Source of the DNA: Kosmotoga olearia TBF 19.5.1
Lineage (GTDB): Bacteria > Thermotogota > Thermotogae > Petrotogales > Kosmotogaceae
DNA: 64,000 nucleotides
Assembly: GCF_000023325.1 (NCBI RefSeq)
Contig: NC_012785.1
Span: 1,240,001 to 1,304,000 of the forward strand
Direction of reading: 5' to 3'
Position 1 is the stretch's first letter. Each line of letters starts with the position of its first letter. A program made the translations under genes and the position numbers. Shown here piece by piece: positions 26,762-36,362 of this stretch. A model generated the notes under the pieces. That model did not search any database. It was not told where the DNA came from and saw only the letters and a list, made by a program, of their open reading frames with translations.

Positions 26762-27919
26762 GGATGCACTGATCATATTCAAAAAAGAATTCAAGAGCTT
26801 GTTCAAAGATAAAAGAACGGTATTTTCCATTGTTATTCTTCCAATGGTTCTTATGCCAATGATATTTATGGCTATAGGTTTCTTTGGTTCTGTTCAACAA
26901 AAGCAGGTAGCTGAGACGGTTTATAGAATTGGATTTTAAATCTTCCGGATAAAGAATTTAAGATGATCCTATCGCAAATGCTTCGTTTTGAAGAGTTTGA
27001 TGTGAATAACTATAATGTGGTTGGTGATTCAGATAATACTATAATTGTTGAATTCGATCATAGCGGAAATAAATTGACCGCAAAAATCTATTACAACTCA
27101 ACTTCGAGTAAATCGCGCTTCGCTTCACAGATGGTAAAAACAGCTTTGAATAGTTACGAAAAGCTGCTAGTGGCAAAGCGTTTGAGCAAGTATTCCCTTA
27201 ACCTCAAAGACCTTGATGCTATAGATATTACTGATGTGGATATGGCTCCAAAAGAAGCTCAAGGGACTGATTTTCTTGCAGTCATGCTTCCGTATCTGAT
27301 TCTTATCTATATCTTCTCTGGGTCCATGAACATTGGACTTGCTACTACAGCAGGTGAAAAAGAGAGAGGCACGCTTTCACCGATTCTTGTGAATCAGGTT
27401 TCGCGGACATCGATAGCTCTTGGAAAAGTGCTTTATGTTATGTCCACCGGATTGATAAATAGTGTTTCTACCGTTATTGGTTTTATGATAGCTTTCAAAA
27501 TCCTTGGCGACTCTTTGGGTGGAGCTCTGCCAATGAATATCGCAGCATTTACTCCTGGAAAGACTTTAGGTCTTTTGTTCACTATTCTTACGGTTTCAGC
27601 TCTTGCCTCTTCCATAATTGTTTTACTTGGAAGCTTTGCCAAAAGTATGAAAGAAGCTGGAACGTATATTATGCCGATTTATATTGGTGTTCTGGTACTA
27701 GGGATATCAACAATGCAAATGGATCCTTCCAAACAATTGAGTATGTATCTGATACCAATGCTGAATAGCGTATTCGTAATGAAGGACATTATAATAGCGC
27801 GGTTTGAACTCACAAAATTCCTTGTAATGCTTTTGAGCAATATAGCGGTTACAAGTGTTGTAATATATGCCATAGCGAAATTGTTCAATTCGGAAAGAAT
27901 ACTGGAGAGCAGTGAATAA
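26754..27919 (+). pseudogene. natB: NatB-type ABC exporter permease, interrupted by a -1 frameshift
   Basis: ATG 26754 overlaps natA. The first frame gives a cytoplasmic helix, a membrane segment and ends ...VYRIGF at TAA 26937-26939. The remaining protein continues in another frame (NLPDKEFKMILSQM from 26939) to 27919, with 5-6 further membrane segments and the GEKERGTLSPILV motif of NatB/ABC-2 permeases. One extra T in the TTTT run at 26934-26937 would restore a single frame of about 389 residues. This may be a real mutation, a sequencing error in a homopolymer, or slippage; the rest of the gene shows no other decay. Confidence 0.85.
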
Positions 27920-27942
27920 AGCTCAAAAGAAAGGAGCTTAAA

Positions 27943-29739
27943 GTGGTTTTTCGAAGACTAATATTACTGGTGTTTATAATTTTCTCAGTAGGTGGCTATG
28001 CCACAGAAATCGTTGTGGAGAACCCCGCAGGGTTCTCTTTCTATTCATTGATTCATTACGATGCAGCCAAAGAACTTGAAATCCGAAAGGACATCATTAT
28101 TATCCCCGGAAAAAGTCCCAATCCTGTGGTTTATTCAAAAGCCTGGGTTGAAAACGGCAAGGTTGCAAAGCTAAAACTGGAGAGACGCTTTGACTCTTCG
28201 TCCAGTTTCAAGGATCTTGTACTGATCGATGGTGGATACCTCTCTCAGGAACAAGTTGATCACATCATTCTTCCGGCGGATTTTCTCAGAACCTCCCCAA
28301 TTAATTCCTTTCAGTTCTTGAAGGAGAATACAGCATCCCGAAAGGACCGATTTACTTATAACGAGCTCGATCCGTTTTCCGGAAAGGTTCTTGAGTTTGA
28401 ATACGACTACGAAAATGAGATTACCGTTGACACAGAGATTGGGAAAGTAAATGTGGGTGTTTATAGAATGAAAGTAAAATCGATGGGGCTTGAAGGCGAG
28501 TACAGCTTCGACACTTCAGGAGAACCTGTTGTCGGGAAGTTTATGGGGTCAACGATTTATAATCTCAAATATTTCCCATCAAAAAAGATCGCTGTTAAAT
28601 TTGATTACGAGAGTAAGGAGATTTCTCCCTACCTTTTTGGCAACAACTATTGGTCGGAAGCTTACATAAAGCAAACCTTGGGGTTTGTAAGAAACTCAGC
28701 GATTGAAATGATACGCTGGGGTGGAATTTACAGAGATAAAGAAAAAAGAAGACCAAACGACTTCGAGCTATTTAAGAAGTTCATAGATTATACGAGTGTC
28801 GTGCCGCTGATACAGTTAGGATATTTTACCGATGAACCCGTTGAAGAACAACTCGAAAAAGTTCTGGCATTTATTCCTGAGACAGAATTCGTATCCTTTT
28901 CGAATGAGGCAAATATTTATCCTGTAATAATGGGGAAAAATGTTTCCGTTGAAGAATTCAATTCCAGATATAGATCAGGGGTCTCAAAAATAAAAGAAAG
29001 AGCTCCTTTTATCAAAATAGTGGGACCGGATTTTACAATTGGAAACCTTCCGCAGTATGATTCCTGGTTGAAAAAATTCCTTGAAAAAAACGGAGATTTG
29101 ATCGACATATTCTCGATTCACTACTATCCCTTTGATGGTTCCCAAAGCGCAGAAAGAACGCTTGAGAACATAGAAGAATTCCCGGTTTATATCGACCAGC
29201 TGAGAAAGCTTCTCGGGAAATACGGGCTTGAAGATATCCCTATTGCCATTACCGAATGCAATACCTCCTATGACTTCAACTCTTCAGGACCTGGTAACGC
29301 TTCCACATTCGAAGCAGCTCTTTGGGCAGCCGCAGCGTTTATAACAGGAATTGAGAAAGAGCTCTGGTCGATACAGCTGTGGGGAATCGTAAATGATGGA
29401 ACCTTGAGCCTGTTGAATATCGAAGACGGATATACAGATTTCAAACCAACTACCCGTGTTTACTCTGTATTCAAAGACTTTAGCGACAGATATATTCCCG
29501 TTGAAAACAAAGTGTCGAAATTGAAGATCGTATTTTCTCCAAATGAGGACCTTGGAGTTATAGTTGCTGTTGTGGTAAATTATGATTCTTCTCCAAAAGA
29601 ATTGTTGTTGAGAAAGATTGATAACGGGATATCTGTCGAACCCATGGAAGGCGGAATAAAAATAGAAGGCTTATCCATCACTCTTTTATATCTAAACGAA
29701 AAACTTGAGGTTGTGTATAGGAAAGATTATACGAAGTGA
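27943..29739 (+). CDS. Secreted glycoside hydrolase-like protein (clan GH-A type)
   Basis: 598 residues, GTG start with AAGGAGC upstream, signal peptide (~1-20). After a beta-rich N-terminal region, a TIM-barrel part shows SFSNEAN (candidate acid/base Glu ~322) and AITECNTSYDF (candidate nucleophile Glu ~437), spaced as in GH39/GH51/GH30-like enzymes, and a final small beta domain. Exact family and substrate not recognised. Its stop codon directly touches repeat element A. Confidence 0.75.
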   Translation: MVFRRLILLVFIIFSVGGYATEIVVENPAGFSFYSLIHYDAAKELEIRKDIIIIPGKSPNPVVYSKAWVENGKVAKLKLERRFDSSSSFKDLVLIDGGYLSQEQVDHIILPADFLRTSPINSFQFLKENTASRKDRFTYNELDPFSGKVLEFEYDYENEITVDTEIGKVNVGVYRMKVKSMGLEGEYSFDTSGEPVVGKFMGSTIYNLKYFPSKKIAVKFDYESKEISPYLFGNNYWSEAYIKQTLGFVRNSAIEMIRWGGIYRDKEKRRPNDFELFKKFIDYTSVVPLIQLGYFTDEPVEEQLEKVLAFIPETEFVSFSNEANIYPVIMGKNVSVEEFNSRYRSGVSKIKERAPFIKIVGPDFTIGNLPQYDSWLKKFLEKNGDLIDIFSIHYYPFDGSQSAERTLENIEEFPVYIDQLRKLLGKYGLEDIPIAITECNTSYDFNSSGPGNASTFEAALWAAAAFITGIEKELWSIQLWGIVNDGTLSLLNIEDGYTDFKPTTRVYSVFKDFSDRYIPVENKVSKLKIVFSPNEDLGVIVAVVVNYDSSPKELLLRKIDNGISVEPMEGGIKIEGLSITLLYLNEKLEVVYRKDYTK

Positions 29740-30359
29740 TCGGGATTCGGGATCTGAGATCCGGGAATCGAAAGAGCCAAAGAGCGATACTGAATGTTGG
29801 AGAGTGGAGATTAGCGAGATTCGGAGCGACTGGCTACGCCAGTGAGGCGCACTCCTGCGGAGATAGAAAACATTAGACGCTTGCAAGGCTGTCAGCTGAT
29901 GGAGCGACGTTCGAAGACAGAGGCTTGCAGACGCTGATGAAAAGCCGAGATTTGAGATCCGAGAGTCCGAGAAGGCTGCTTCGCAGCGGACGCGAATCCC
30001 TTCGGGATTGACCCGAACTCCTGGTAAGAATCGAGAGTCCGAGAACCGAGAGGGCCGCTGTGCGGCTGGTGAGCACGCTTCGCGTGGGTGGGCCCAGCTG
30101 CGCTGGGGGTACGCCTGACTACGTCAGGGGTGTGCACTCCTTCGGAGTGGGTAAAAACTGTCATTCTGGAGATGTTTTATCCAGAATCTTATTTTCTTAA
30201 GTACGAGATCCTGAATCAAGTTCAGGATGACGATCTCTGCTCTTCGAAGCGAGTTTACCAATTGACAGCTTTGCAAGCATCGCTCCATCAGCTGACAATG
30301 TCGTGAGCGTCAGCCTCGTAAGCGTCCGGAACGAAGTTCCGCGCTTAAGCCGTTTCATG
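29740..30359 (-). repeat. Mosaic mini-hairpin element A (reverse orientation)
   Basis: Starts immediately after the upstream stop with purine-rich GAG/CCGAGA words, then triloop hairpins such as CTGGC-TAC-GCCAG, CTGC-TTC-GCAG, AATCCC-TTC-GGGATT, CACGC-TTC-GCGTG, CCCAGC-TGC-GCTGGG, CCTGAC-TAC-GTCAGG and CACTCC-TTC-GGAGTG. Read on the minus strand the loops are GNA. 29993-30231 is an inverted near-copy of 31498-31737. Also holds ATCCTGAA/TTCAGGAT and ATTCTGGA/TCCAGAAT hairpins. Confidence 0.9.
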
Positions 30360-30379
30360 GTTCAAAAGAAGGTGAAAAA

Positions 30380-31303
30380 GTGAAAAGAGCCGTTTTACTT
30401 CCAATTTTGATGCTGATTGTAGTATTCTTGATGGAAGCGTGCTTCAAGCCAGAAGCAGAAAATAAATATTTTCTTTATCAGTTGGTTGAAATGGACATAA
30501 AGGAAGTTCTGGAGCATCAATTCGATTATCTGGTAACTGATTATTCGAGAGATGGTTCCGAAGATGGGCGATACTCGGAGGAAGAAATTAGTAAATTGAA
30601 AGAAAAGGGAATCATTCCTTTGTGTTATATAAGTATCGGTGAGGCTGAAGACTACAGATTTTACTGGCAGGAAGATTGGCGAACAAATCCGCCTGACTGG
30701 CTTGGACCAGAAAATCCGGAATGGGAGGGAAATTATAAAGTAAGGTATTGGTACGATGAATGGAAGAAGATTGTTTTTGAGTACCTGGACAAAATTATTG
30801 AGGAAGGTTTTTCTGGTATTTATCTGGATATAATTGACGCATACTATTATTGGTCAGTGGAAATGAACGAGCTTGGTGAAAAAGAAGCTGCTGAGAAGAT
30901 GATTGAATTTGTGGAAGAAATAGCAAAATATACAAGAGAAAAAGTTCCGGGCTTTTTAATTGTTCCACAGAATGCAGAGGATATTCTCGAATGTGATGAT
31001 GACGGAAGTTATCTGGATACGATTTCTGGGATAGGTGTCGAAGACCTTTCTTACACAACTGATGATAATGATAACATAATCGTACAGGAAGAGAGTGATT
31101 ACAGAATCGAGTATTTAGACCGAATCAAAACAGCTGGTAAATTCGTCTTGAGCGTGGATTATGTATATGATCCAAAAAATCCGGATATGAATATAGTAGG
31201 AGATTATGTGAAAAAGGCGAGAAAAAGAGGATATATTCCCTATCCTGCCAATAAAAACAGAGCTCTGGATGAAATCGTGACGGTAATCTTTGAAATTAAA
31301 TAG
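30380..31303 (+). CDS. GH114-like lipoprotein (endo-alpha-1,4-polygalactosaminidase family, TM1410 type)
   Basis: 307 residues, GTG start with AAGAAGGTG upstream. Seen: hydrophobic signal ending LMEAC (Cys21), a possible lipobox, then a TIM barrel: LVTDYSRDG, LCYISIGEAEDYRFYW, GFSGIYLDIIDAYYYW and LIVPQNAE. These match the GH114/TM1410-like family, whose founding activity is hydrolysis of galactosaminogalactan. Cell-surface role likely. The gene stands alone between inverted copies of a 240-bp repeat. Confidence 0.85.
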   Translation: MKRAVLLPILMLIVVFLMEACFKPEAENKYFLYQLVEMDIKEVLEHQFDYLVTDYSRDGSEDGRYSEEEISKLKEKGIIPLCYISIGEAEDYRFYWQEDWRTNPPDWLGPENPEWEGNYKVRYWYDEWKKIVFEYLDKIIEEGFSGIYLDIIDAYYYWSVEMNELGEKEAAEKMIEFVEEIAKYTREKVPGFLIVPQNAEDILECDDDGSYLDTISGIGVEDLSYTTDDNDNIIVQEESDYRIEYLDRIKTAGKFVLSVDYVYDPKNPDMNIVGDYVKKARKRGYIPYPANKNRALDEIVTVIFEIK

Positions 31304-31308
31304 TTGGA

Positions 31309-31800
31309 CCTGTTCGTAAATGTTGAAGAAATCGGATACTGTCCCATCGCAGGCGCACATCAACTGCGAAGCAGCTCTTTCGCCTTCTCGATTTCTCGGA
31401 TCTCGGTTCTTGGCTTTTCATCAGCGTCTGCAAGCCTCCTGGACGTAGTCCAGCACTTCGTCTGTACCGCAGTGGACTGTCCCCATTTTCTTGACCTGTC
31501 ATCCTGAACTTGATTCAGGATCTCGTACTTAAGAAAATAAGATTCTGGATAAAACATCTCCAGAATGACAGTTTTTACCCACTCCGAAGGAGTGCACACC
31601 CCTGACGTAGTCAGGCGTACCCCCAGCGCAGCTGGGCCCACCCACGCGAAGCGTGCTCACCAGCCGCACAGCGGCCCTCTCGGTTCTCGGACTCTCGATT
31701 CTTACCAGGAGTTCGGATCAATCCCAAAGGGATTCGTACCTCATCGAAGCCAAGCTTACCCACACTTAGCGTGCTTACCGAATCTCGATTTTCATTTCCT
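31309..31800 (+). repeat. Mosaic mini-hairpin element B (inverted partner of A)
   Basis: Contains in order AACTGC-GAA-GCAG, a CTCGG-rich pyrimidine tract, CTGGAC-GTA-GTCCAG, the word ACTGTCCCCATTTTC, two long hairpins (31498-31575), then 21-nt-spaced hairpins at 31580-31594 (CACTCC), 31601-31615 (CCTGAC), 31622-31636 (CCCAGC), followed by CACGC-GAA-GCGTG. 31498-31737 matches element A in inverse orientation and element G in direct orientation. Confidence 0.9.
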
Positions 31801-31850
31801 CAATTTCCTGATAGAATAGTTCGAAATTCTAATTCTTTAAGGAGTGTTAC

Positions 31851-32762
31851 ATGAAAGAAAGATTAAAAAATCCGCTTATAGCGGCTTTGTTGGCTACAGC
31901 GGCTTCAGTTCTTTGGGGAAGCGCCTTTCCTGTATTAAAAATAGGCTTTAGAGAAATGGGGATAGGACCTGAGAATGTTGCGGAAAAGCTTGTCTTTGCC
32001 GGTATCCGTTTCTTGGGTTCAGGATTATTGATCTTCATATTTTCGCCTTTGATTGCCAAAGGTAAATTCTGGCCGGGCAAACGAGTTTTCAAAAGCCTGT
32101 TGCTCCTTGGACTGTTGCAGACTGCTTTACAATACACGCTCTTTTACAATGGTTTATCCAACACAACAGGAGTGAAGTCTTCTATAATCATCTCCAGCGG
32201 AAACTTTTTCGTGGTACTTATTGCTCATTTTGTGTATAAAGACGACAGAATCAATTGGAAAAAAACGTTAGGACTTGCAGCGGGCTTCTCTGGAATACTT
32301 ATAGCCAATTGGAGCAAAGGAATTAGCTATGATTTCAAGTTTGAGGGAGAAGGTTTGTTGGTACTTTCCACACTTGTTGGTGCCTTTGGTACAATCCTTG
32401 CTAAGAAAGTTTCCAGGCAGGTTAATCCCTTCTTCGTTTCTGGTTGGCAGATGTTTTTAGGATCTATTGTGCTTTTGTTGCTGGGAATGCCCGGAATGAA
32501 AAACGGCCTGAAATTCACACCACTGGCTACAGTGCTTTTAATATACTCTTCACTGCTTTCAGCAGTAGCATTTTCCCTTTGGTATACAGTTCTCAAATAT
32601 CACAAAGCCGGAGAGGTCACGCTTTACCGCTTCATGATCCCCTTGTCTGGTGCTTTGTCGTCTGCGGCTTTCATTCCCGGTGAAACGCTTACCCCAAACA
32701 CTCTGATAGCTCTTGGACTGGTCATTTTTGGTATAGTTGTGGTGAATTACAGAAATAGTTGA
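31851..32762 (+). CDS. EamA/DMT-superfamily transporter
   Basis: 303 residues with about ten membrane helices forming two EamA repeats (~10-145 and ~165-300). ATSVLWGSAFP-like beginning (AASVLWGSAFPVLKIGF) is characteristic. AAGGAGTG precedes the ATG. Exports or imports a small metabolite; substrate unknown. Confidence 0.92.
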   Translation: MKERLKNPLIAALLATAASVLWGSAFPVLKIGFREMGIGPENVAEKLVFAGIRFLGSGLLIFIFSPLIAKGKFWPGKRVFKSLLLLGLLQTALQYTLFYNGLSNTTGVKSSIIISSGNFFVVLIAHFVYKDDRINWKKTLGLAAGFSGILIANWSKGISYDFKFEGEGLLVLSTLVGAFGTILAKKVSRQVNPFFVSGWQMFLGSIVLLLLGMPGMKNGLKFTPLATVLLIYSSLLSAVAFSLWYTVLKYHKAGEVTLYRFMIPLSGALSSAAFIPGETLTPNTLIALGLVIFGIVVVNYRNS

Positions 32763-32767
32763 ACACA

Positions 32768-33022
32768 TCAACGATTTCTTTTTTCTTCTTTCTTTATTGC
32801 AGTGTTTATCGCATTGGCTTTCTGATTTATTCTTTGGACTTCAAAATTTAAAGCTTTTAATACCTCAGGAAAATTAAGCCCCTTCTTCTTACATGCGTCT
32901 TCGAGCGTGGTCATCTTACCCACGTTCAAGTCCAATCCAAGATGATGAAGCATCTTGAATAGATTTAAATGCAAATCAGAGATTTCTTTCAGCGTCATTG
33001 TTCCCTTTATTTGCGGAAGCAT
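32768..33022 (-). CDS. Small ScdA_N/DUF1858-like protein lacking cysteines
   Basis: 84 residues. The run from TLKEISDLHLNLFKMLHHLG to TLEDACKKKGLNFPEVLKAL aligns in pattern with ScdA_N/DUF1858 helical domains, but the usual Cys-Cys/Cys after the 'GLD' segment is absent (NVGKM instead). ATG 33022 is chosen for GGGGGGTG 5 bases upstream. Function unknown; loss of cysteines argues against iron or redox chemistry. Confidence 0.7.
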   Translation of the reverse strand: MLPQIKGTMTLKEISDLHLNLFKMLHHLGLDLNVGKMTTLEDACKKKGLNFPEVLKALNFEVQRINQKANAINTAIKKEEKRNR

Positions 33023-33059
33023 GAAAACACCCCCCAGTTTCATTATATACAAGAAAGCC

Positions 33060-33350
33060 CGGATAAAAGTGGCATTTTGAACCTCTGATCACTAGTCTCG
33101 AGATCCGGTGACCGGGATCTGGTAAGCACGCTGGCGAGTGGGTAAGCTAGCAGAGCTATCTTCCGGACGCTTTGAGGCTGTCAGCTGATGGAGCCGCGTT
33201 CGAAGTCTGAGGCTTGCAGACGCTGTAAGACTCCGCTGTAGGTTATTCGTGTCTTTTTCTAAACCCTAAACCCGATTTTCTATAGTCTCGGTCTCAGGTT
33301 CTCGATCGTCGCAAACAACCGACAACATCTTTTTTGCTCCAGCATGCTTC
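33060..33350 (-). repeat. Degenerate mosaic repeat element D
   Basis: Carries shared modules in a decayed state: GATCC-GGTGACC-GGGATC palindrome, CTGTCAGCTGATGGAGC (33178-33195), GAGGCTTGCAGACGCTG, and a CTAAACCCTAAACCCGATTTTC stretch also seen in varied form at 46268 and 61100. No clean 21-nt array remains. The rest of the gap to 33470 shows nothing further. Confidence 0.7.
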
Positions 33351-33470
33351 CCGATTCTTCGATCTCAAAAATGAGCGAATGGTCGAATTATTTTAGGCTA
33401 ATGGCTTCTAATAACTGTCATTCAAGATTAAAAAGTTGTGATTGATTTTAGGGATTCACTTCTTAGTTGA

Positions 33471-33504
33471 TATAATGTAATCGATTACAATGTAATCGAT
33501 TACA
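33471..33504 (+). promoter_or_regulatory. TATAAT box with two tandem LacI-type operators
   Basis: TATAAT at 33471-33476 runs into two identical perfect palindromes TGTAATCGATTACA at 33476-33489 and 33491-33504, 15 bp apart centre to centre. They lie 20 bases before the LacI gene, so autoregulation and control of the whole downstream operon is likely. Confidence 0.85.
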
Positions 33505-33524
33505 TTCGTATTGGGAGTGAGTTT

Positions 33525-34514
33525 ATGCGTTTAAATATCGCTGAGGTCGCAAAAAGAGCTGGTGTATCCACCGCAACGGTTTCAAGGGTTTTAAATAACT
33601 CGCCTTTAGTTTCCAGAAGGACAAGGGAAAAGGTACTGGAGGTAATCAAAGAACTGGGCTATGTCCCAAACCATGTTGCACGCAGCCTGCGAAGCAAAAA
33701 AACGGGACTGGTTGCTACGATAATACCATATTCAGCAGATTATGTTTTCAACTTCCCATATTTTTCCATATTTATAAGAGAAGTGACAAAGCGATTAGCG
33801 GAAGATGGTTACCACCTACTTTTGACGACAGAAGAACCTGATGATGATCCCGTCAGGATATACAGGACCTTTCTCGATAGAAAAATAGTCGATGGATTCA
33901 TAATACTCGACCTTAAAGAAAACGATGAGAGAGTCAAATTTTTGAAAGACAGAATGGCGAAATTCGTTGTGGTAGGTAGAGCAAAAGATTGTGACGATCT
34001 TCCTTCGGTCGATACCGACAACATGAGCGGTGCCTATAAAGCTACCTCTTATCTCCTTGATAGAGGGTGTAGAAGAGTTCTTTTTATCAATGGTCCAAAG
34101 GAACATAGCGTTTCTATATGGCGTAAAGAAGGGTACAAAGCAGCATATAAGAAAAAGGGTTTAAAAATTGAGAAATCGCTTATTCTCAACGGTGATTTTA
34201 TGGAAACATCGGGCTACGAGCTCGTTAAGAACTTTCGTGGAAGATTTGATGCTATATTTGCTGCCTCTGACCTGATGGCAATAGGTGCATTAAAAGCGTT
34301 AAAAGAAATGAACAGGATCGTACCCGTAATGGGGTTTGATGATATTCCTCAAGCGAGTATGGTTACTCCCACACTCTCAACAATAAGGCAACCTATCGAC
34401 AGAGTGGGTTACGAAGTTGCGGATTCCATTGTTTCATATCTGGAAAAAGGAGAAAAAATATCGAAAGTTCTTGATGTCGAACTAATAATTAGAGAATCTA
34501 CGGAGGTTGATTAG
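33525..34514 (+). CDS. LacI-family transcriptional regulator
   Basis: 329 residues: HTH IAEVAKRAGVSTATVSRVLN (residues 5-24), hinge helix HVARSLRSKK, then a periplasmic-binding-like sensor domain with the MGFDDIPQASMVTPTLSTIR motif. GGGAGTGAG precedes the ATG. Directly upstream of an alpha-glucan enzyme and transporter genes in one operon, so the effector is probably a malto-oligosaccharide or glucose. Its own operators are at 33476-33504. Confidence 0.95.
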   Translation: MRLNIAEVAKRAGVSTATVSRVLNNSPLVSRRTREKVLEVIKELGYVPNHVARSLRSKKTGLVATIIPYSADYVFNFPYFSIFIREVTKRLAEDGYHLLLTTEEPDDDPVRIYRTFLDRKIVDGFIILDLKENDERVKFLKDRMAKFVVVGRAKDCDDLPSVDTDNMSGAYKATSYLLDRGCRRVLFINGPKEHSVSIWRKEGYKAAYKKKGLKIEKSLILNGDFMETSGYELVKNFRGRFDAIFAASDLMAIGALKALKEMNRIVPVMGFDDIPQASMVTPTLSTIRQPIDRVGYEVADSIVSYLEKGEKISKVLDVELIIRESTEVD

Positions 34515-36362
34515 TTGATTATGAGAATAATAAAGAACGGAAATCTCATGGTTGTGAGCGATGACAATGGATTGATCGATGCCAGAAGTGATATAGCTGC
34601 GGGTCTGTACCTGGAAGACACTAGATTTATTTCGTCCCTTTATCTGGAAACGGATAAGAGATTGAGAAAACTCCAACCAAGGTTTGGGAACAGCTTTATC
34701 ATAAACCGCTATATTTTTCGTTCATCCCCGTTAGCATCTCATTACGATGTTTTCCTGGAAGAAACTATGAAAGTTTCGGGGAATGGGTTAGATATTCGAA
34801 TAGAGCTCACGAATTATTCAAATGGGACAGTGAATATAGAGCTAAATTATTTTCTGAAATGTGAGTATGAGGATATCTTTCTCGTGAGAGAAAAAATTGG
34901 ACATTATCTCGAATCGTCAAAAAAAGAGGTTTATCAAGACGAATTCGAGGACAAAGGATTGGAGTACGAAGATGCAGCAGCGCATTATAGAGTTCATAAA
35001 AAGCTTCCAGAGGGGCAGTATTCCCTCGAACCCAAAGACAAGTTAACTCTTGAAGGTCATATTCATCTGTATAAAGAACTGAAGGGAGCAAATCTTTTCA
35101 AAGATATCCTTGAAGATAGGCCCCCAAAATTTCCTTTTGAAGAATTTAAAACCGACAATCCGCTGCTCAAAAAAACTATTAGTGATCTTAAAATGCTAAT
35201 GCTTCCAACGAAGTATGGTGATTTCCCTGCTGCCGGACTACCGTGGTTTGCAACAATATTTGGGAGGGACAGTTTGATTTTTGCCCTCCAGACGCTTGAT
35301 TTCTTTCCTGAAACTGCAAAAACAGTTTTAGAAATCCTCAGTTTATTTCAGGCATCTTCTGAAGACAATTTTAAAGACGCCGTTCCGGGAAAAATTATTC
35401 ACGAAGCGCGGCTAAATTATCTTTCTCTCAGTAACCTGATCCCCTTTGAACGGTATTACGGCACAATCGATGCGACGCTACTCTATTTGATTCTCGCCGG
35501 GGAATATCTTAAGGCAACAGGGGATCTGGGAACCATAAAAAATTTGCTTCCCAAAATAGAAGCTGCCGAAAAATGGATTTACAACTACGGTGATGCCGAT
35601 AATGACGGATACGTCGAATACATGCCGTCTTCAGAAAAAGGGCTTCAAACCCAGGGGTGGAAAGATTCCAGAGATTCCGTAAGTTTCAAAACAGGGGAAT
35701 TAGCCAAACCTCCAATAGCTTTTGTAGAAGTTCAAGGGTATCTATACATGGCTTATCATGCCCTTAGTTATATTTACGAACAGCTGGGGAAAAAAGAAAG
35801 GGCGAAGACTCTTCTTGAAAGAGCCTGTGAGTTAAAAAAGCGATTTAACAATGATTTTTGGCTTGAAGAAGAGAAATTCTTCGCAATAGCGTTAGACGGC
35901 GACAAAAAGAAGGTTGATTCCATAAGTTCGAACCCTGGTCAGTGCCTCTTTACGGGGATAATCGATGACGACAAGGTAGATTACGTTGTGAAAAAACTTA
36001 TGTCTAAAGAACTTTTCAGTGGCTGGGGAGTACGTACTCTTTCAACGGAGATGAAAAGATATAACCCATTTTCCTATCACAATGGTAGTGTGTGGCCCCA
36101 CGATAACTCCGTAATAATCATGGGACTCATGAAATACGGTTATCATGAGGAGGCTAAAAAAATCTCTACAGCTCTTTTGGAAGCGATGAGTAAGTTTACC
36201 GACAACAGGTTGCCAGAGCTTTTTAGCGGACTTTCAAAGGAAGAAACAAAAGGAGATATTGTCGAATATCCCACCAGTTGTTCACCACAACTTTGGGCTA
36301 TCGGTACTCTGTTCACCATAAACCAGGCCTTACGGCCAACAAAAGGGGAGGGTTTTTTATGA
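34515..36362 (+). CDS. Glycogen-debranching-type six-hairpin glycosidase (GDE_N_bis family)
   Basis: 615 residues. N-terminal beta domain (~1-200) opening with IKNGNLMVVSDDNGLIDA and a GLYLEDTRFISSL motif typical of amylo-alpha-1,6-glucosidase N-termini, then an (alpha/alpha)6 barrel with GLPWFATIFGRDSLIFALQT near residue 245, QGWKDSRDS and NGSVWPHDNSV. TTG 34515 has GGAGGT 7 bases upstream and follows the LacI stop directly. No signal peptide. Likely trims alpha-glucans or branched oligosaccharides in the cytoplasm. Confidence 0.88.
   Translation: MIMRIIKNGNLMVVSDDNGLIDARSDIAAGLYLEDTRFISSLYLETDKRLRKLQPRFGNSFIINRYIFRSSPLASHYDVFLEETMKVSGNGLDIRIELTNYSNGTVNIELNYFLKCEYEDIFLVREKIGHYLESSKKEVYQDEFEDKGLEYEDAAAHYRVHKKLPEGQYSLEPKDKLTLEGHIHLYKELKGANLFKDILEDRPPKFPFEEFKTDNPLLKKTISDLKMLMLPTKYGDFPAAGLPWFATIFGRDSLIFALQTLDFFPETAKTVLEILSLFQASSEDNFKDAVPGKIIHEARLNYLSLSNLIPFERYYGTIDATLLYLILAGEYLKATGDLGTIKNLLPKIEAAEKWIYNYGDADNDGYVEYMPSSEKGLQTQGWKDSRDSVSFKTGELAKPPIAFVEVQGYLYMAYHALSYIYEQLGKKERAKTLLERACELKKRFNNDFWLEEEKFFAIALDGDKKKVDSISSNPGQCLFTGIIDDDKVDYVVKKLMSKELFSGWGVRTLSTEMKRYNPFSYHNGSVWPHDNSVIIMGLMKYGYHEEAKKISTALLEAMSKFTDNRLPELFSGLSKEETKGDIVEYPTSCSPQLWAIGTLFTINQALRPTKGEGFL

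Noticed and set aside
26930-26940. Programmed -1 ribosomal frameshift in natB
   Set aside because: The zero-frame codons GGA TTT TAA do not form a canonical X-XXY-YYZ slippery heptamer and no downstream stem is evident; mutation or sequencing error is simpler.
29892-30306. Open frames of 60-125 codons on both strands in the repeat elements (also near 31360-31819, 41366-41903, 43356-43762, 46290-46980, 61189-61822)
   Set aside because: They translate the hairpin arrays, recur in several copies, lack Shine-Dalgarno sites and arise from the 21-nt phase; not treated as genes.
33258-33275. Telomere-like CTAAACCCTAAACCC
   Set aside because: Only two repeats inside a degenerate module that varies at other loci; no sign of a linear end.
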